Shown: piece after piece, positions 45,881-58,157 of the stretch
Numbering within the stretch: position 1 is the stretch's first letter
Layout: each line of letters begins with the position of its first letter
Assembly: GCA_946406115.1 (NCBI GenBank)
Contig: OX291557.1
Coordinates: 4,930,501-4,994,500 of the forward strand
DNA: 64,000 bases
Origin: Apoda limacodes
Lineage: Eukaryota; Arthropoda; Insecta; Lepidoptera; Limacodidae
Direction: 5' to 3'
The notes under the pieces: model-generated
What the model was told of the DNA's origin: nothing
Databases searched by the model: none
The model's input: the letters and a program-made list of their open reading frames with translations, nothing else
Made by a program: the position numbers and the translations under genes

Positions 45881-45909
45881 CGGCAACTCCTTGAAAAAAC
45901 TAAAAAAGA

Positions 45910-46470
45910 TTGTAATTAAAATTAAAATTAAATTAAATTAAAATATGTTTATTTCAGGCACAGTTAACCCATATAAATCTTTTCAATTGTAATTAGACAA
46001 AATAATAATAATTAAATTCAACAGTACAGAGTAAAACATAGAAACAGAAACAAATTGATTGATAAAATTATAATTATACATTGCACATTGAATTGAATGT
46101 ATCATTCATAAAAACTGAAAATTAAAATATCATTCATTAAAATTTGAAAATTAAAATTAAAAACTAATTATTGATACTTAAAACTTTAAACATTGCTCAT
46201 TAAATAGCTTATTAAATAACATATTAAATTCAAACGTTAAAATTAAAATTAAAAATAATTCGAAATAGGTTGCTACATTCTAATCATTACACATGCTAAG
46301 AATTTCATGTACGGCTGACTTATATAAATTGTTCTATAGATTGACTCAATAATATAGTTTTTTGAAGTACATATCCTTTGATGAAATGACATTTTTAATC
46401 TGTTTAACAAGATAAATATATTCACTACATTGTTCTCCGCAAACATACCAGTCGCGCTTCACCTCCATGG
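45910..46470 (-). mobile_element. probable LINE 3' fragment with (AATTT)n-like tail
   Basis: On the minus strand AT-rich sequence leads to GGGTTAACTGTGCCTGAAAT, AAACATATTTT and then repeated AATTT. The form suggests a non-LTR 3' end; no coding part is left. Confidence 0.4.
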
Positions 46471-46479
46471 TAGACCCAA

Positions 46480-47077
46480 CATTGTAACTAGTACAATCGA
46501 AGTTTTATTGGAGTTGCTTGAGTGTGTCATGCTCTCTCAAAGTGTCTCTGCGGTGGTGGCATGTGTGTCGGGTCGTTACGTTCCCTAAAACATGGTTGAG
46601 CGAAGCGATGGCTGATTCATGTGTCATAGTCGTGAACGGGTGCCGCCTGTGGAGGCTGGTCTGCTCTTGCAAACTTCTTGGTATTCTTAGTATTTAGTCT
46701 TCCTTTTTTGTTTTGTTTATTAATACTGTAAGACATTGATTATTTCTTAGTGATGAATATATAAACTGTCTTTTGTTTATATTAGATACTTTTTTATGTT
46801 GTGCTTGTGCTTTATATTTCATGTGTTTTTATGTTTGTAATGGAAAGTGTCCTTTTATGATAGGGAGGGCATTTTCCAATATTTTAATTGGACGCTGTAA
46901 AAGAAAGGGAGAAAAGAAATGCCCTTGCTGAGTTTCTTGCCGGTTCTTCTCAGTACAAGGTCTCCCGCCCTGTAGACTTACGAACCGATGGCGTAGTGAC
47001 ATTCATAAGTGCTCAATTATTGTAGCCTAATCTGAATAAAATTATATTGAATTGAATTGAATTGAATTGAATTGCCC
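46480..47077 (+). mobile_element. LINE 3' UTR with (TTGAA)n tail
   Basis: A 600-bp non-coding stretch with TTGCTGAGTTTCTTGCCGGT, CTTCTCAGTACAAGGTCTCC and GTAGTGACATTCATAAGTGC, a sequence I know as a common moth LINE 3' UTR, ends in TGAATAAAATTATATTGAAT and four or five further TTGAA/ATTGA units. The 5' end is truncated. It abuts the oppositely oriented LINE fragment at 47078. Confidence 0.7.
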
Positions 47078-48150
47078 TAAGAGCATTATTATACTGAACT
47101 CGAAGGGTATTAAATACTTTTAGTTTAGAAAATATAGCAAAGTCCGTAGAATGGCCCTTTCTAAAGCCAAACTGGGCAAAGTTCAACGGGATGTTCGTTT
47201 CGTTTAAGTGCGCGTTTATAATTCGTTCAAATAATGATATAGGGCGGTAGTTAGCCAGGCTAGACACGTCACCCTTTCTATTTTTATTACTGGTACTACA
47301 ATTGTTTTCATTAGGTCATCCACTAAATAGCCATTGTCCATACACATATTAAAAAGCGAACTGAGTCCAGGTGATTTGCCGCGTTTCATGTCCTTATCGA
47401 ATTTAAACAATTTATCTGGCGTAACGTGTAGATATGATTTACTACGCGTAGCTTGCACGTCTGGGCAAGCGGCGTGTGCGGACGCACTCGGCGGCGCTTC
47501 TCCCAGCGGTGGCGGCGGCGCGCCGGTCGCGCGCGGTATACAAAATTTATTTACAAACATATCGGCTATTTCTTTTTGGTTACAACTTCCATTTACTGAT
47601 ACCAGTAACTGTGATTTATATTTCAGTTTGTTCGTTTCTTTCCAGAAATTATAGAAATCGTTTTTTGACCTATACATAGCTATTATAACTGCTTTAATTT
47701 TGGTTTCGTTGCGCTGACACCACTTAAGTTTATTCTTAAATATTTTTCGCGTACTGTACATGTCATCATATAGTGGACCCTGGCGCGGGCAGCCATACAT
47801 AGACCATGTTTGATAGGCTTGACGAGCCTTTCGATGGCTAGAACTAACGTGGTAATTCCATCCTATAACCTGTTTATTCTTGGGTTTTTTACATTTGCCT
47901 ATATAGGAATGTATGGCGGCCCTTGTCATACAACTTACTAGTGTTTCTTTACGATTATTGCAAACTATGCCGTCTGTACAGGGCGAGATGGGCCAGTCGC
48001 AGGATTTTATATATTTTTCGCACATTGCTGTGTAATGACACGTTTGGTCACGAGTTTTATTGCCCCATATCACCCTGTTCACACGCATATCTTCTGTGGT
48101 ATTTTGACAAAAATTTATATCTCTCTTTACAACGGTAACTTTCGGATTAT
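47078..48150 (-). pseudogene. LINE ORF2 linker and RT N-terminal part, broken
   Basis: Minus-strand translation: VIGWNYHVSSSHRKARQAYQ, GPLYDDMYSTRKIFKNKLKW, FYNFWKETNKL, KEIADMFVNKF, a Pro/Ala-rich insert (RATGAPPPPLGEAPPSASAH), then MKRGKSPG, DDLMKTIVVPVIK. After a frameshift near 47285 come SSLANYRPISL and FAQFGFRKGHSTDFAIF. This is the linker and beginning of the RT domain of a lepidopteran LINE. Segments are lost after KSPG and after RPISL. No YADD motif remains. Confidence 0.88.
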
Positions 48151-48378
48151 ACTTTTGCTCGTTTTTGCTCGATATTGATAACGGCAACAGGTCGACGCTT
48201 GAAATATTCACAGAATATTAAGTTATTTATTTACTTTAAAAATAAAAATTAAATTAAAATAAAACCAATATTTAAGAGGCTTCCATACAACAAACGCGAT
48301 TTTTTTTTGTTTTTATAGATAATGGTACGGAACCCTTCGTGCGCGAGTCCGATTCATACTTGGCCGATTTTTATGTAA
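48151..48378 (-). repeat. interspersed repeat, copy 3 of the 1391-1822 family
   Basis: On the minus strand: TCGGCCAAGTATGAATCGGA, TTCCGTACCATTATCTATAA, CGCGTTTGTTGTATGGAAGC, CAATATCGAGCAAAAACGAG, and there it stops at the LINE junction. The LINE frame appears to extend into it only by chance. Confidence 0.75.
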
Positions 48379-48699
48379 TATCTTGTTCACTAGTTACTTA
48401 TTTTTGATTTTTATCTTTATTGTTTCAATCGAAAACCTTTTCTTTACCTGCTTTTTCGTGTCAAAATTACGTGTCCATATGCACTTATGGAAGTTTTGAA
48501 TAATGTTTATATTTCATATTTAGATACTTCTATTGAGAAAATAAGGCATACTTACACAGAAAATGACGTGTTAGACATTTAAGTCGTGGTCGAAGAAGAC
48601 GAAGATCAATTAAATCTAAAGTAGAAAAGCTTTGTAATTAAAACTTTATATGTGTAATAAGGCTACTTTTGATATCATATCACGAGAATTTTGTTTATC

Positions 48700-48885
48700 T
48701 GGAATAATAAAAACCTTAGTTATGAGAGTTCAAAATAACGACAACGGATATTAATACGTTTATACTTTAACATTGAAAACACCGAGACTTATTCCAAACA
48801 CAAATATTCATCACTTAAATGTTCGTGCGGGGATCGAATCCACACCCCTTGGTTCAGCAGGCAGGTCATTACCCGTTGATAAAAG
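48700..48885 (-). mobile_element. tRNA-derived SINE
   Basis: Box B-like GGATTCGATCCCC on the minus strand (48841-48830 region), head with GGGTAATGACCTGCCTGCTG, then GTGATGAATATTTGTG and GTCTCGGTGTTTTCAATG. Diverged. Confidence 0.7.
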
Positions 48886-48889
48886 AATA

Positions 48890-51660
48890 TTCTGACTTTT
48901 TATGTTAACAAAAGAATTAGAATCTAATCTTAAGTACTTACGTTCAAACTTTGTTCATAATAAATCAAATAACCCAGTGAAGCTAACAATATTTGAATTG
49001 GTAACCGTTTCAATTCATATCACACACTACGTGTAATAACTGGATTACAGGATTACTGTTATTCAGCTTTCAAAAGCTCTATTCATCATTTACATGTTGA
49101 TTTATGAGAACAAACGAAATTTTAATTGTAACACGTTCATGTAAAATGTATTTTTTGTATGAATTAAATAGTACCTACCTTACTTTGTTTGTTTAACGTA
49201 AAAGTGTAAGTCTCGTTACTTTTGGGGATAGTTCTGTTACAATTTTTTTTGTTAAAAATTGAACTAAAGTTGAAGTCTTTGTATTTCCTATTACAAATAA
49301 TAATATCTATCAGTTATTGTTAGCTTACAAAATAGACTTTGACGTCTACCAGAGGTCAGTGAAGGCTCTATGGTTAAACAAAAAATAATAAAAACCTGTC
49401 AAGTGTGAGTCTGGCTATATAGTAAAAATGGTAATACATACAAGCTTCAACATTCAAATGTTTATAGTCTGGTTTTTATCCGACTATGGTGAAGACAAAA
49501 GGATATACCCTCCGTATATCATTTCAGCAGTTATGTCCCAACTATCAAGAGCTAGGTATAAGATTTATGGCGTTTAATGAAGATTGACTTCAGTTACTAT
49601 AGCTCTAAAGCAGCACCAAATTATGCAGCCTGAAGTTCTATACAAGAGATTTTTACGAGCTAATTTTACCTAAATATGCATAAAAACTGTAAGTAGAAAA
49701 TCAGTTACAAATTACTATACTTAGACCTGCCTTAGCACTTGCCACATGAGACAAAAAGAGATATAATAAGCTTTTATTTTAGCGGTTATAGAAATAGTTC
49801 CTGATTCGAAATCTATATCACCCCTATAGCTATTAGAGCTTTAAGGAAAGCTGCAAATTACACTTGTGTGTTATTTGAGGTATGTATTGTTCATTAGTCT
49901 CCGCATGTCTTCTAAACCACAAATAAGGGATCATTAGAAGTGTCTATTTGGCGTCTAATTATAGGCTATGCGACGCCCTCTAGACAAAGTACTGTATTAA
50001 AAAAAAAATTTTTTACAATGTGAATTTTCTGATAGCTCATGTTTGGTAGGTTGTTTAATCGTTTTTGACGTGACAACGTCTTATAAATTGGTTTGCCGGG
50101 TGACACTTCAAGAAACTGCGTTACGCTCCGCTCACGTTATGCGCTCACAATGAGAGCGAGTGAGAGGCACGCGCCCGCCTAAGAGCGAGAGAGACAGACA
50201 TAAAATCATTGTCACGTAAAACTTTCGCCCGTATACCGACTTTACAGGCAACCAGTTTTTTTTAATTTGGTAATCTTCTATGTGTTTGAAATAAACCTTG
50301 AACAAAGAAGAACTAGAAAGTTATCTACAAAAGTGGTAGTGCTAGTGTGCTGTATATGGAGTCTGGGAGTCTGAAAGTATACCACAATAAACACTACATG
50401 ATCCTGTTAAATTTTTAAGGAATCACTCCGAGAGTCTAATAGGAATAGATTATAATCGCATTGTTGAAGAAAAAAATCATAAAACCCTGTGAAAACGTCT
50501 GTAAAAAAATATCCAGCATACTCTAATTTATAGAACGGTTATTATAACATAAAATAATGGTTTGCTTGTTATTTAAGAATTTATGTTGGAAAACGTATAA
50601 ACAATTTTATTATTAAAACACTAAATTAATTTCACACTTATACGCTTTCAAGGATTTTTCTTTTATTTAACGTTTTTAACGTCAGATGGCTCGCATGTTG
50701 TAGATTTTGTAATGGCTTAGCTAAAAATAGACGCTATGAAAATAAATAATTGTTTCTTTAGTCTGTGTCTAATTGTAAATTAGTTTCCGTAATAAATAAC
50801 ATTGTTTAATATAAACTGATCGGCGTAAAACCGCACCGATTAGTTTATTTTAAAAAACCACACGTGATTATTCAAAAAAAAGCCCACAGACAACCAGTTG
50901 TCGCTAGAAGTAACTTTCAGACTACAAACAAAAATTCTAGATTTTGTAAAACCTCGCGATTTTTTTTTTACAAAAAGCTGTAACCCAAGAAAAATACAAT
51001 TTTGTTTAATTAAAAGTATTACCATATTTTTGTTAATGGATTGGACTTAATGTTTTTTTACATTCACAATAAGAATGAGCACGACATTTAAGAATTGAGT
51101 TAGGACTTGAGCCTTGAGCCATCCAATTCATCAAGAATCTTCTACCTACCAATTCGTATTTAGTAGCCCGACGATTTGTCGTTCTGGAAGCCCTTCCAGA
51201 AGGTTTTCTTGTAAACAAAACGCCTTGCCAGAAGACTGCATGCGAGTTCTGCTAATAGGACGTAGTGTAGTTTGTATAGAATTATTACTGGTTCTTTCAG
51301 AGGTATGGTGACCTTGAATTTACATGAGTGCTCGCCATAAGTCATCATAAAAGTTAAAAAAAGAATTTAGTATTGTTATATACTGGCCACTAAAGTAGTA
51401 TATAATAAGTATTGAAAAATTTTATAATTTTAAATACAATAAAATTTTATAATTTTAAATACAAAATTTAAATAAAAATATCATGAGAACTGTATTTATA
51501 AATAAATAAATATTTTTTGGAAAAATATAATAATAATTATTTTTAATAAACCAAAATTAGCAAGGTTGGTGCTAATTAATCATTTTCGGTTACTTTCTAT
51601 TAAATATGTGGTAGTGTTAGAGAATTTTACACAATTATAAAGTTTCTTAGCATATTCAGT
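48890..51660. other. no gene seen; one GC-rich patch
   Basis: Long AT-rich stretch. At 50105-50200 a GC-richer patch (TGCGTTACGCTCCGCTCACG, GAGAGCGAGTGAGAGGCACG) resembles one at 23270-23310 (GAGAGCGAGACGCGAGCGGA) and may be another dispersed repeat. Several frames of about 62 codons at 50840-51348 overlap each other and show no motif. Confidence 0.45.
51410..51475 (+). repeat. short AT-rich tandem duplication
   Basis: TTTTATAATTTTAAATACAA occurs twice in a row. Confidence 0.7.
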
Positions 51661-51663
51661 ACG

Positions 51664-51787
51664 TCGACCAGTTTAAAGTTTTTTTTTAAACCCTATGTTT
51701 AAAAAAGTTTTAAGTGAGAACTATAAAAGTGAGAAATAGGACACAATAGAACATAGGGTTTGAAAAAAAAAACTTTAAACTGGTCGA
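51664..51787. mobile_element. 124-bp foldback element (MITE-like)
   Basis: TCGACCAGTTTAAAGTTTTT at the left and AAACTTTAAACTGGTCGA at the right are inverted repeats. Pairing continues to CCCTATGTT / AACATAGGG, about 37 bp per arm. The centre is AT-rich, about 50 bp. ACG precedes the left end and lies near the right end (CACG), too short to call a duplication. Confidence 0.75.
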
Positions 51788-51879
51788 CACGTATAAACAA
51801 ATAATTTTCTAAGCCAACAGTTCATGAAAGCTATAAAAAAAGTCTTTTTAATTTTTATTAGAAAAGGCATGTATGGGCC

Positions 51880-52060
51880 GAAAAATGCAATGTAATTTAT
51901 CCGTCTCGCACTAAACAGATAGAGATAAAAACTATCCTATCTTTTAAGTTGGATCAAATAACAGATAGTTACGGAGTTTGATCAAAATCGGTTTAGTACT
52001 TTAGGTGTCCATCGCAGACAAACAACATGACACGTAATTTTTATATATATAAATTAAACA
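51880..52060 (+). repeat. copy of the 'cggtttagtacttaggtg' moth repeat
   Basis: CTATCCTATCTTTTAAGTTG, GGAGTTTGATCAAAATCGGT and CGCAGACAAACAACATGACA follow the order of a known lepidopteran repeat with an AGACAGACA-type end. Confidence 0.5.
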
Positions 52061-52261
52061 ATATATGTATGTTTAGAATAAATGAGTATAGTTTGAATTG
52101 TATATCAGTTAAAACAACAACTAATATTTGGGAAAAATATTATTGATTTACTGAAGCTGATATTAAGAGCCGAGTCACAACTCTCTCTTCTTTATAATAA
52201 ATGACATGGCATGTCATTCTGTATGAAACGATATTTATAATATATAAAAAATTAAACATTT

Positions 52262-52346
52262 AAAAGGATGGAGGAAGGAGAAGGAGGAAGGAGAAGGAAG
52301 AAGGAAGGAAAGAAAGGAAGGAAGGAGGAAAGAAGGAAAAGGAAGT
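52262..52346 (+). repeat. purine-rich (GGAA)n / (GGAGAA)n tract
   Basis: About 85 bp of nearly pure G/A on the plus strand, with GGAGGAAGGAGAAGGA motifs. Confidence 0.95.
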
Positions 52347-53149
52347 TCATCTTAAAAGGAGCCTTAAATTGACTAACGGATCATAACATTTTTCAAATAT
52401 GCTTATTCACGATCCAGATATATCTTATTAATATTCAATCTTAACGTTTGAATTAGTAAAATCTGTAATGGAGAAATATAAAACAAGATTAACGTTTTTT
52501 TTACGAAATTGAGTCCTTAAAAATGTTTTAGATATTTATAATAGAAAAGAGAAAACTTTGGAGAGAAGAAAGCTTTTAACTGCTTCCGGTTTTACTATAA
52601 AAAATATCAGAATTAGAACTTAAATGTGCTAATTAAAATAATTAGAAAAGATCTTTAAGGTTAAAGCAAAAATAACTAGTTACTGGTTTTTAAAATGGAT
52701 TAATTTTGTGTAAATTTGGCAAATACATTTTTGTGGGTTAGGTTTTATCAGTAAGATACTGATTTATCTGTAAATTTTTCCAAAATTAATTTTGCTTATT
52801 CCAGATTGTGCTTAGTAAAATCATTGTCATGTGTACGATGACTGATAGTCTGAAACAAGTCATTGCAATTAATTCTATTTAATTCTTTTGACACGACCTA
52901 GTTTCTTGTACAATATTTTGTAGGTATTTCAGAGTCGCAACACCTAACGTTCTCTTTTTTTTTTTTTTTTTTCACAAAATGAAATTGAAAATAAGTTTAC
53001 TAACTCTTTTAAGGCGTATTTCATATTACCTTTTGTTCTTTTTTGATAAATCTGACTTGTTTCATTTACTGACCCTAGAGAACCTTTGATGCATGTTTGG
53101 CATTTAATTTTTTTTCGACGTCGAAAAAATAACAAAGCCCGCTGTATAC
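52347..53149. other. no gene seen
   Basis: AT-rich, with a T18 run near 52955. The T-run is followed at 53150 by a minus-strand LINE fragment but need not belong to it. Confidence 0.45.
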
Positions 53150-53450
53150 GCTATTACTTTCTTGCCAAACGAGGATAAAAAAAATGGGCTTCGATCTTAT
53201 TTATCAAATCATCAGCACATTTATTAAAATTGTTGATGTCCAACATGTCATTGATATGCAAAAGAAACAGCGTAGGAGACAACACAGAGCCTTGCGGGAC
53301 ACCAGCAATAATGTCTATGCTATCAGAGCAACTACCATCAATTATGGCTCGTATGCGTCTGCCGGAAAAAAGCAAGCTACCCATTCGCACAAAACCTCGG
53401 GCACTCCGTAAGATGGCAACTTCGCTGAGTCCAGGCTACATGCTAATGCC
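53150..53450 (-). pseudogene. LINE reverse transcriptase fragment
   Basis: Minus-strand frame reads SGRRIRAIIDGSCSDSID, IIAGVPQGSVLSPTLFLLHI, NDMLD, then KCADDLINKIEAHFF. GVPQGSVLSPTLF is RT motif B and CADD stands for the catalytic Y/F-ADD. The fragment is short and truncated at both sides. Plus-strand frames here are shadows. Confidence 0.85.
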
Positions 53451-55299
53451 TTCCTAGTTAATATTAGTAGGTGATTATCATTTCAGTTGTTCGATTGACT
53501 CCAGTGTGTTGGTAAAAGCAAGACAAACAAAAGGTCTATTGCTTGATTAACTATGTCTTGGTGAGCTCTATATACACACGTACGAATAACCAGGCTATCA
53601 CATCTGATCTAGACTTAGTGGAAAGGAGAGAGAACGCCGGTTTTGTTCAATCCCCCCATACCCATTCGTCATATCGTTGTATCGTCGTACCGTATCAGTG
53701 CCTGATTAAATATGCTAAATAATGACACCGCATTTACTTCTCTAAGACTAAAAGTTTGGGATTTGTTAAGACAAGACTCTTTAGAACATTTCCTTACGGT
53801 TCACATTTCTGTCGGCTACCCATATGTTTCGGTGCGATCGTAAAGACATTTAATGCCAAAAAATTGGCTTATACAAAGTATTAAAAATATCCAGATTTTT
53901 TTTCGCTAATATTTGTGTTGAGAGTGAATAACACTATCGTATTTCAGCAAATCTAGCCAAAACAGTTGAATAGGGCGCTACTTTTTGACACACTAGGAAT
54001 GAAATGACGGGTTTGAAATAGTGATTTTTTTATACTACTTTTGTTTACTTTAGATAAATATAAGTTGGTGATTTTCGGTTTAGTTGCTCGATTTACTGCA
54101 ATGTGTTCGTTAATCAATCCAGGCGAACAAAACGTAATTTAAAGTATTAAAGACGGTTTGTCAGTTTGTGACGAAAGTTTATTTTACATATAAAAGGTAA
54201 TGCTATCTTTTTGTAATTTAGACTTTTTACAGCAAAATACCGATCAATTTGATATTATTGAAGGATAACATCACAGTCACGCGCAACTAGATGTAGTGTA
54301 GTGAAAAATCCGATTTCAATAGTTTTATTACTCGGATATGACCATCTGGGCTAGTACTTTTACCGAGGGGAACGCCTGCGTATGGTTTCTCTTGTCTGTA
54401 TCTGTTGCTCAATGCAGAATTTATACCTTGTACTGGGAAGTTCCAGAAGTACTCAAAGTTCTGCTGGTAAGACTCCGGGTGATTTATCATTAAGCATTTT
54501 CGCGTGGTGCGTGGAAAAACAAAGTAACGTAAAATGTTCGTGTTAGTTGAAACTGCCTTTTTGAACAGTAAATTAAATACCTAATGCTTTTTTGAAGTAT
54601 CTTTTTAGTATATAAACAAATTAAATCATCTTGTAATTGAATGACGTTTCATTAGATTCGAGAATATACATGGATTCCTCCTTGTTTGTTCCCGGACATG
54701 TTTCCCTCACGTGTATATTTCCCTCTCGTGTATATTTCTGGATCAGTGAATACGTTTTACAGGAGTTGGCTGTGGGGGCAGTAATCAATGCAGACATAAT
54801 ACAATTATGGCACCGCTATGTACTTTTCTTATAACCAATATTTAACTCTGTTAAATAACTAGTTGTTAGCCTAGTTAGGTAGTGTTAAAATATGTAAAAA
54901 TATATGCATATGAGTGAATGCTTATTTTATAAATTGGCCCATAGGCTTTGGACGTACGCCCGTATGCTAAACTATTTTAACTTAAACTTCTTTAAGTTAA
55001 AACAAAAACTTGTCAAAATTTCAAAAACTGAAGTGTTTCCTACAACACTGAGAAAAATGTACCCTTCGTTTTATGAGGGATTCTCAACAAATCATCTGGA
55101 ATACCTCATAAAAAACGACTCAGCGTTGTCATGTAAAGTAAATGATGATACTTAAGTTTCGTAGGGATACCGCTTAAGTATTGCATGTAATTGTATCATG
55201 CATGAACTGAAGAATTATCAGGAAATAATGTTTTTATAGTAGAGGCAGACCTAAAAATACCAAGAAATCGTGTTGTTAATGCGAACATGTACTGTTCTT
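53451..55299. other. no gene seen
   Basis: AT-rich. A 17-bp direct repeat (TTTCCCTC-C/T-CGTGTATA type) lies at 54701-54734. A frame of 83 codons at 54904-55155 is Lys/Leu-rich without known motifs. Confidence 0.45.
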
Positions 55300-55309
55300 A
55301 TATCAGGAA

Positions 55310-55425
55310 ATGATAGTGATAATTACCATAACCATTACCGTTGTCATTACGATGGCCAACATCATTGCCATTACGATCAATATCGTCATTGTCATTGTCA
55401 TTACGATCACCAATCCTTATTGCCA
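55310..55425 (+). repeat. degenerate (CATTAC/CATTGT)n tract
   Basis: CATTACGAT, CATTGTCATTGTCATTACGA and relatives recur over about 110 bp. Repeats like this are often LINE or SINE tails. Confidence 0.75.
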
Positions 55426-55479
55426 GTACTAATATACCATACCATACATATGAGATGTTTGCATACCATACGTATGATT

Positions 55480-55640
55480 GTACTAGATTGTATGGAACAC
55501 CATTTGTTTTATAGATTAAAACTTCCAGTTCTTTTTGATGATTCATGTGGGAATCGATCGCAGGGCCTCTGGCGTTATACATACCATATTTAACCGCTGA
55601 GCCAGCCAGTTGAATAGTAAGTTGCCGCAAATTAAGGTAT
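55480..55640 (-). mobile_element. SINE-like element with tRNA head, second family
   Basis: Minus strand: CTGGCTGGCTCAGCGGTTAA (box A-like), then CTGCGATCGATTCCCACATG (box B-like GATCGATTCCC), and AAAGAACTGGAAGTTTTAAT. The body differs from the SINEs at 40400 and 42545. It may end in the CATTAC tract next to it. Confidence 0.5.
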
Positions 55641-56298
55641 AGATTAAAAATAATATGAACACTTTATCACAACTGTTCCTGATAATTCTTAAGGACAGGA
55701 TATATAAAATGCAGGGGTGTCTTACGTATAATTATTCTTAAGAACGTACAACATTACGACACGGCAACATATTTTTTAAGGAAACTTCTTGTTAATATCA
55801 CATCATGTATCTTTGTAACAACATTATCTAGTTAAATTAATACGATATTCATGTTTTATTCATGGTTTGTCACCAAATTTCATCCGTAGCTGACATACTG
55901 TTTATTGTGTTTATCCTTCATTAAAATTATATGGGAAAACGACTTGAAATATCAGTATAGTGAATTGTCAAGACGTCATCATAAAAGTTTACCGATAATT
56001 TAACGTGACGAGGTATAATTATTTAAACTTTAAAGGCATCAAAACTCTATATGACAAACTAGATAATAATATACAGGAACAGGGCCAGCGTTATGATAAA
56101 CTAATCTATTACTGAAAAATCCGCTGTGAGACTTATAATTTATTACGATACCGATGCAATTGAACATCTGAACGACAGTTTTGCATGAATTGAAATTGCC
56201 ATTTTTCTCGATGAATGTTTTGAATAAAATAGGTTCCATAATGTTTCAGATTGACGAAATAATTATTAGTACCTGGAGACAGAGCTTTGCTCGTTTTT
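55641..56298. other. no gene seen
   Basis: AT-rich, no recognised element. Confidence 0.4.
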
Positions 56299-56380
56299 TA
56301 AAAAAAAACGCCAACTATTGTCAAGTAGCTTTAGTGAAGCTAAAAAACGCCATCTATTGTCAAGTGCCTTTAGTGTTGCT
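56299..56380 (+). repeat. 40-bp tandem duplication containing 'CGCCATCTATTG'
   Basis: AAAAAACGCCAACTATTGTC and AAAAAACGCCATCTATTGTC each lead to a CTTTAGTG-containing second half. GCCGATAGATG lies close by in the opposite sense (about 56410). The CGCCATCTATTG motif is common in moth repeats. Confidence 0.75.
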
Positions 56381-56654
56381 GTGTCAGTAAAAACAATAGT
56401 GTTACTACTTGCCGATAGATGTCAGAAAGAGTCATATTATTCAGTTTATCATTGCCTGAAAACACGGATGAAACGACGTTTTCTAAAATGAAACTTAGTT
56501 GGATCGATTTATCGCCGGATCGAACCGTTTTCGAAATTCAGAGTATATATCTATATATGTACATATATACAAGAAATGCTCGTTTAAAGGAATTAGATAC
56601 ACTACATAATCCTAAATCAAAGCGGATAATGCTTTTATTTCTGCGGACTACTCC

Positions 56655-56860
56655 ATGGCTCACCGATAGTACTGACTGGTTGCCGATTCAACGGTGACGG
56701 ATGCGATCTCCTTAGGTACACAGAACCAACATTTACTTGATAAACGTTTGTGTTTGTCTTCAGCCTGGATGTTTTCTATGTGTGCTACCATGTATATTTC
56801 AGTATCCTTAGTACAAACTTTGCTTATACGGCGACGTGTGTAATGTCATGAAATTTTCAT
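56655..56860 (+). mobile_element. tRNA-derived SINE, diverged
   Basis: CCATGGCTCACCGATAGTAC for the head, then TTTGTGTTTGTCTTCAGCCT, GGATGTTTTCTATGTG, GTATCCTTAGTACAAACTTT and GCTTATACGGCGACGTGTG. Order as in the 42545 copy. Confidence 0.75.
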
Positions 56861-57936
56861 TTATTTAATTTGGCTAGACCATTACCTCAATAGAATTATA
56901 GTAGTATTAAATAGTACATATTTTGTGGCATGCAATAAGACGCACGAATATTAAAATAGGGTAAGAATTACGTCGGAGAACCGGTCACGAGAAATTCTTC
57001 ATCTATTTCCGGATGCATTCGGGTTGCGATTGGTTATTTTCGAATACAGACAATAATTCCAAAGTGCTTCATAATTAAAAAGTCTCTGATTCATATTATT
57101 TCATAATGTAACAATATTTATAAGTGTTTTTTTCATTACCGTGTGATAAGATAAATATATTTTGTAACGTAGACAAGTACTGATACATAGTTTTTGGAAA
57201 AGAGGGTATAAAGTACCTGCATAATGTTAATGTACTTACAGTTTATTTTATAAGATTTTTTGTTCTGCCATCATACTAATTCAGGTCTTATAGTTTCTAG
57301 TCTAGGCTCTATTAGCGTGGGGAACAATAAACTGACGAACGGTCTGTTGTGACCTCATATCACGCGGTATAACTCAGGAACTCAACTAAATCCCCTAAAG
57401 TTTTAGGAGCATGTCACACTTTGTGATTGAGACTAAAATTTCGATTCGTAGCAATGCCAATAAACAAAAATCCTACGCAATTTGAGTAACTCAAACCACT
57501 AAGTAGCAGGATATTAAATATTCTTAAAAGAAAATAGTAAAATAAACTGCTAGTAGTTTGAGCAATAAATCTTTTGAGAATGAGTAATATCAAGAAATAT
57601 TAATCTATCCTCAGTACTACGTAATTATTGTATTTGTTACATTAACGCATAGAGTTTGTGTCAGTTTTTGCCAATCAACACCCGCCTACTGCCACACGCA
57701 CCACGTCTCCATTAACACTACATAAATATATCAAATAGCTGCCTAGCAATATTGTTATTAATTATAAATATTCTAATAACTAAAGAGATTCGATTTCTCG
57801 TGTAAAATTTTTAAGTATATAATTTAAGTAATCGAAAGTCCACCCGAAAACATTTAGTTTAAAAGAATTTAGGATATTAGTCGTATTTACACGCTAGCAA
57901 AATTCTTTGTTTCAGAATCATGTCCTCTCTCGCTTA
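56861..57936. other. no gene seen
   Basis: AT-rich without supported features. Confidence 0.45.
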
Positions 57937-58157
57937 GAGTCGCCGCACACGGGCTACCGGCGACAACCACAAAACGCTGCCACCGGCCTTCCTGTAGTTT
58001 ACATACATTTTATATGGACTCGCCGCAAACGGCTAACGCCGGTGGTCGCCACACGCTACAAATCGTCGTCCCTACAAATCTACCTTTGTAGCCGCTTTGT
58101 AGTAGCTTCTCGTGGCGGCGTTTATGGCTGTCGCTTGTTGCCCGTGTGCGACGACAC
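57937..58157. mobile_element. 221-bp GC-rich foldback element
   Basis: GAGTCGCCGCACACGGGC at the left and GCCCGTGTGCGACGACAC at the right are inverted repeats with few mismatches, and pairing goes on (CGACAACCACAAAACGC against AAACGCCGCCA). CGCCGCAAACGGC and GGCGGCG recur inside. Such elements with CACACGGGC ends are common in moth genomes. The 84- and 72-codon frames are by-products. Confidence 0.8.

Noticed and set aside
55298..55630. 110-codon minus frame as a gene
   Set aside because: It reads through a SINE-like head and a CATTAC tract; its Asn/Asp-rich tail comes from the simple repeat.
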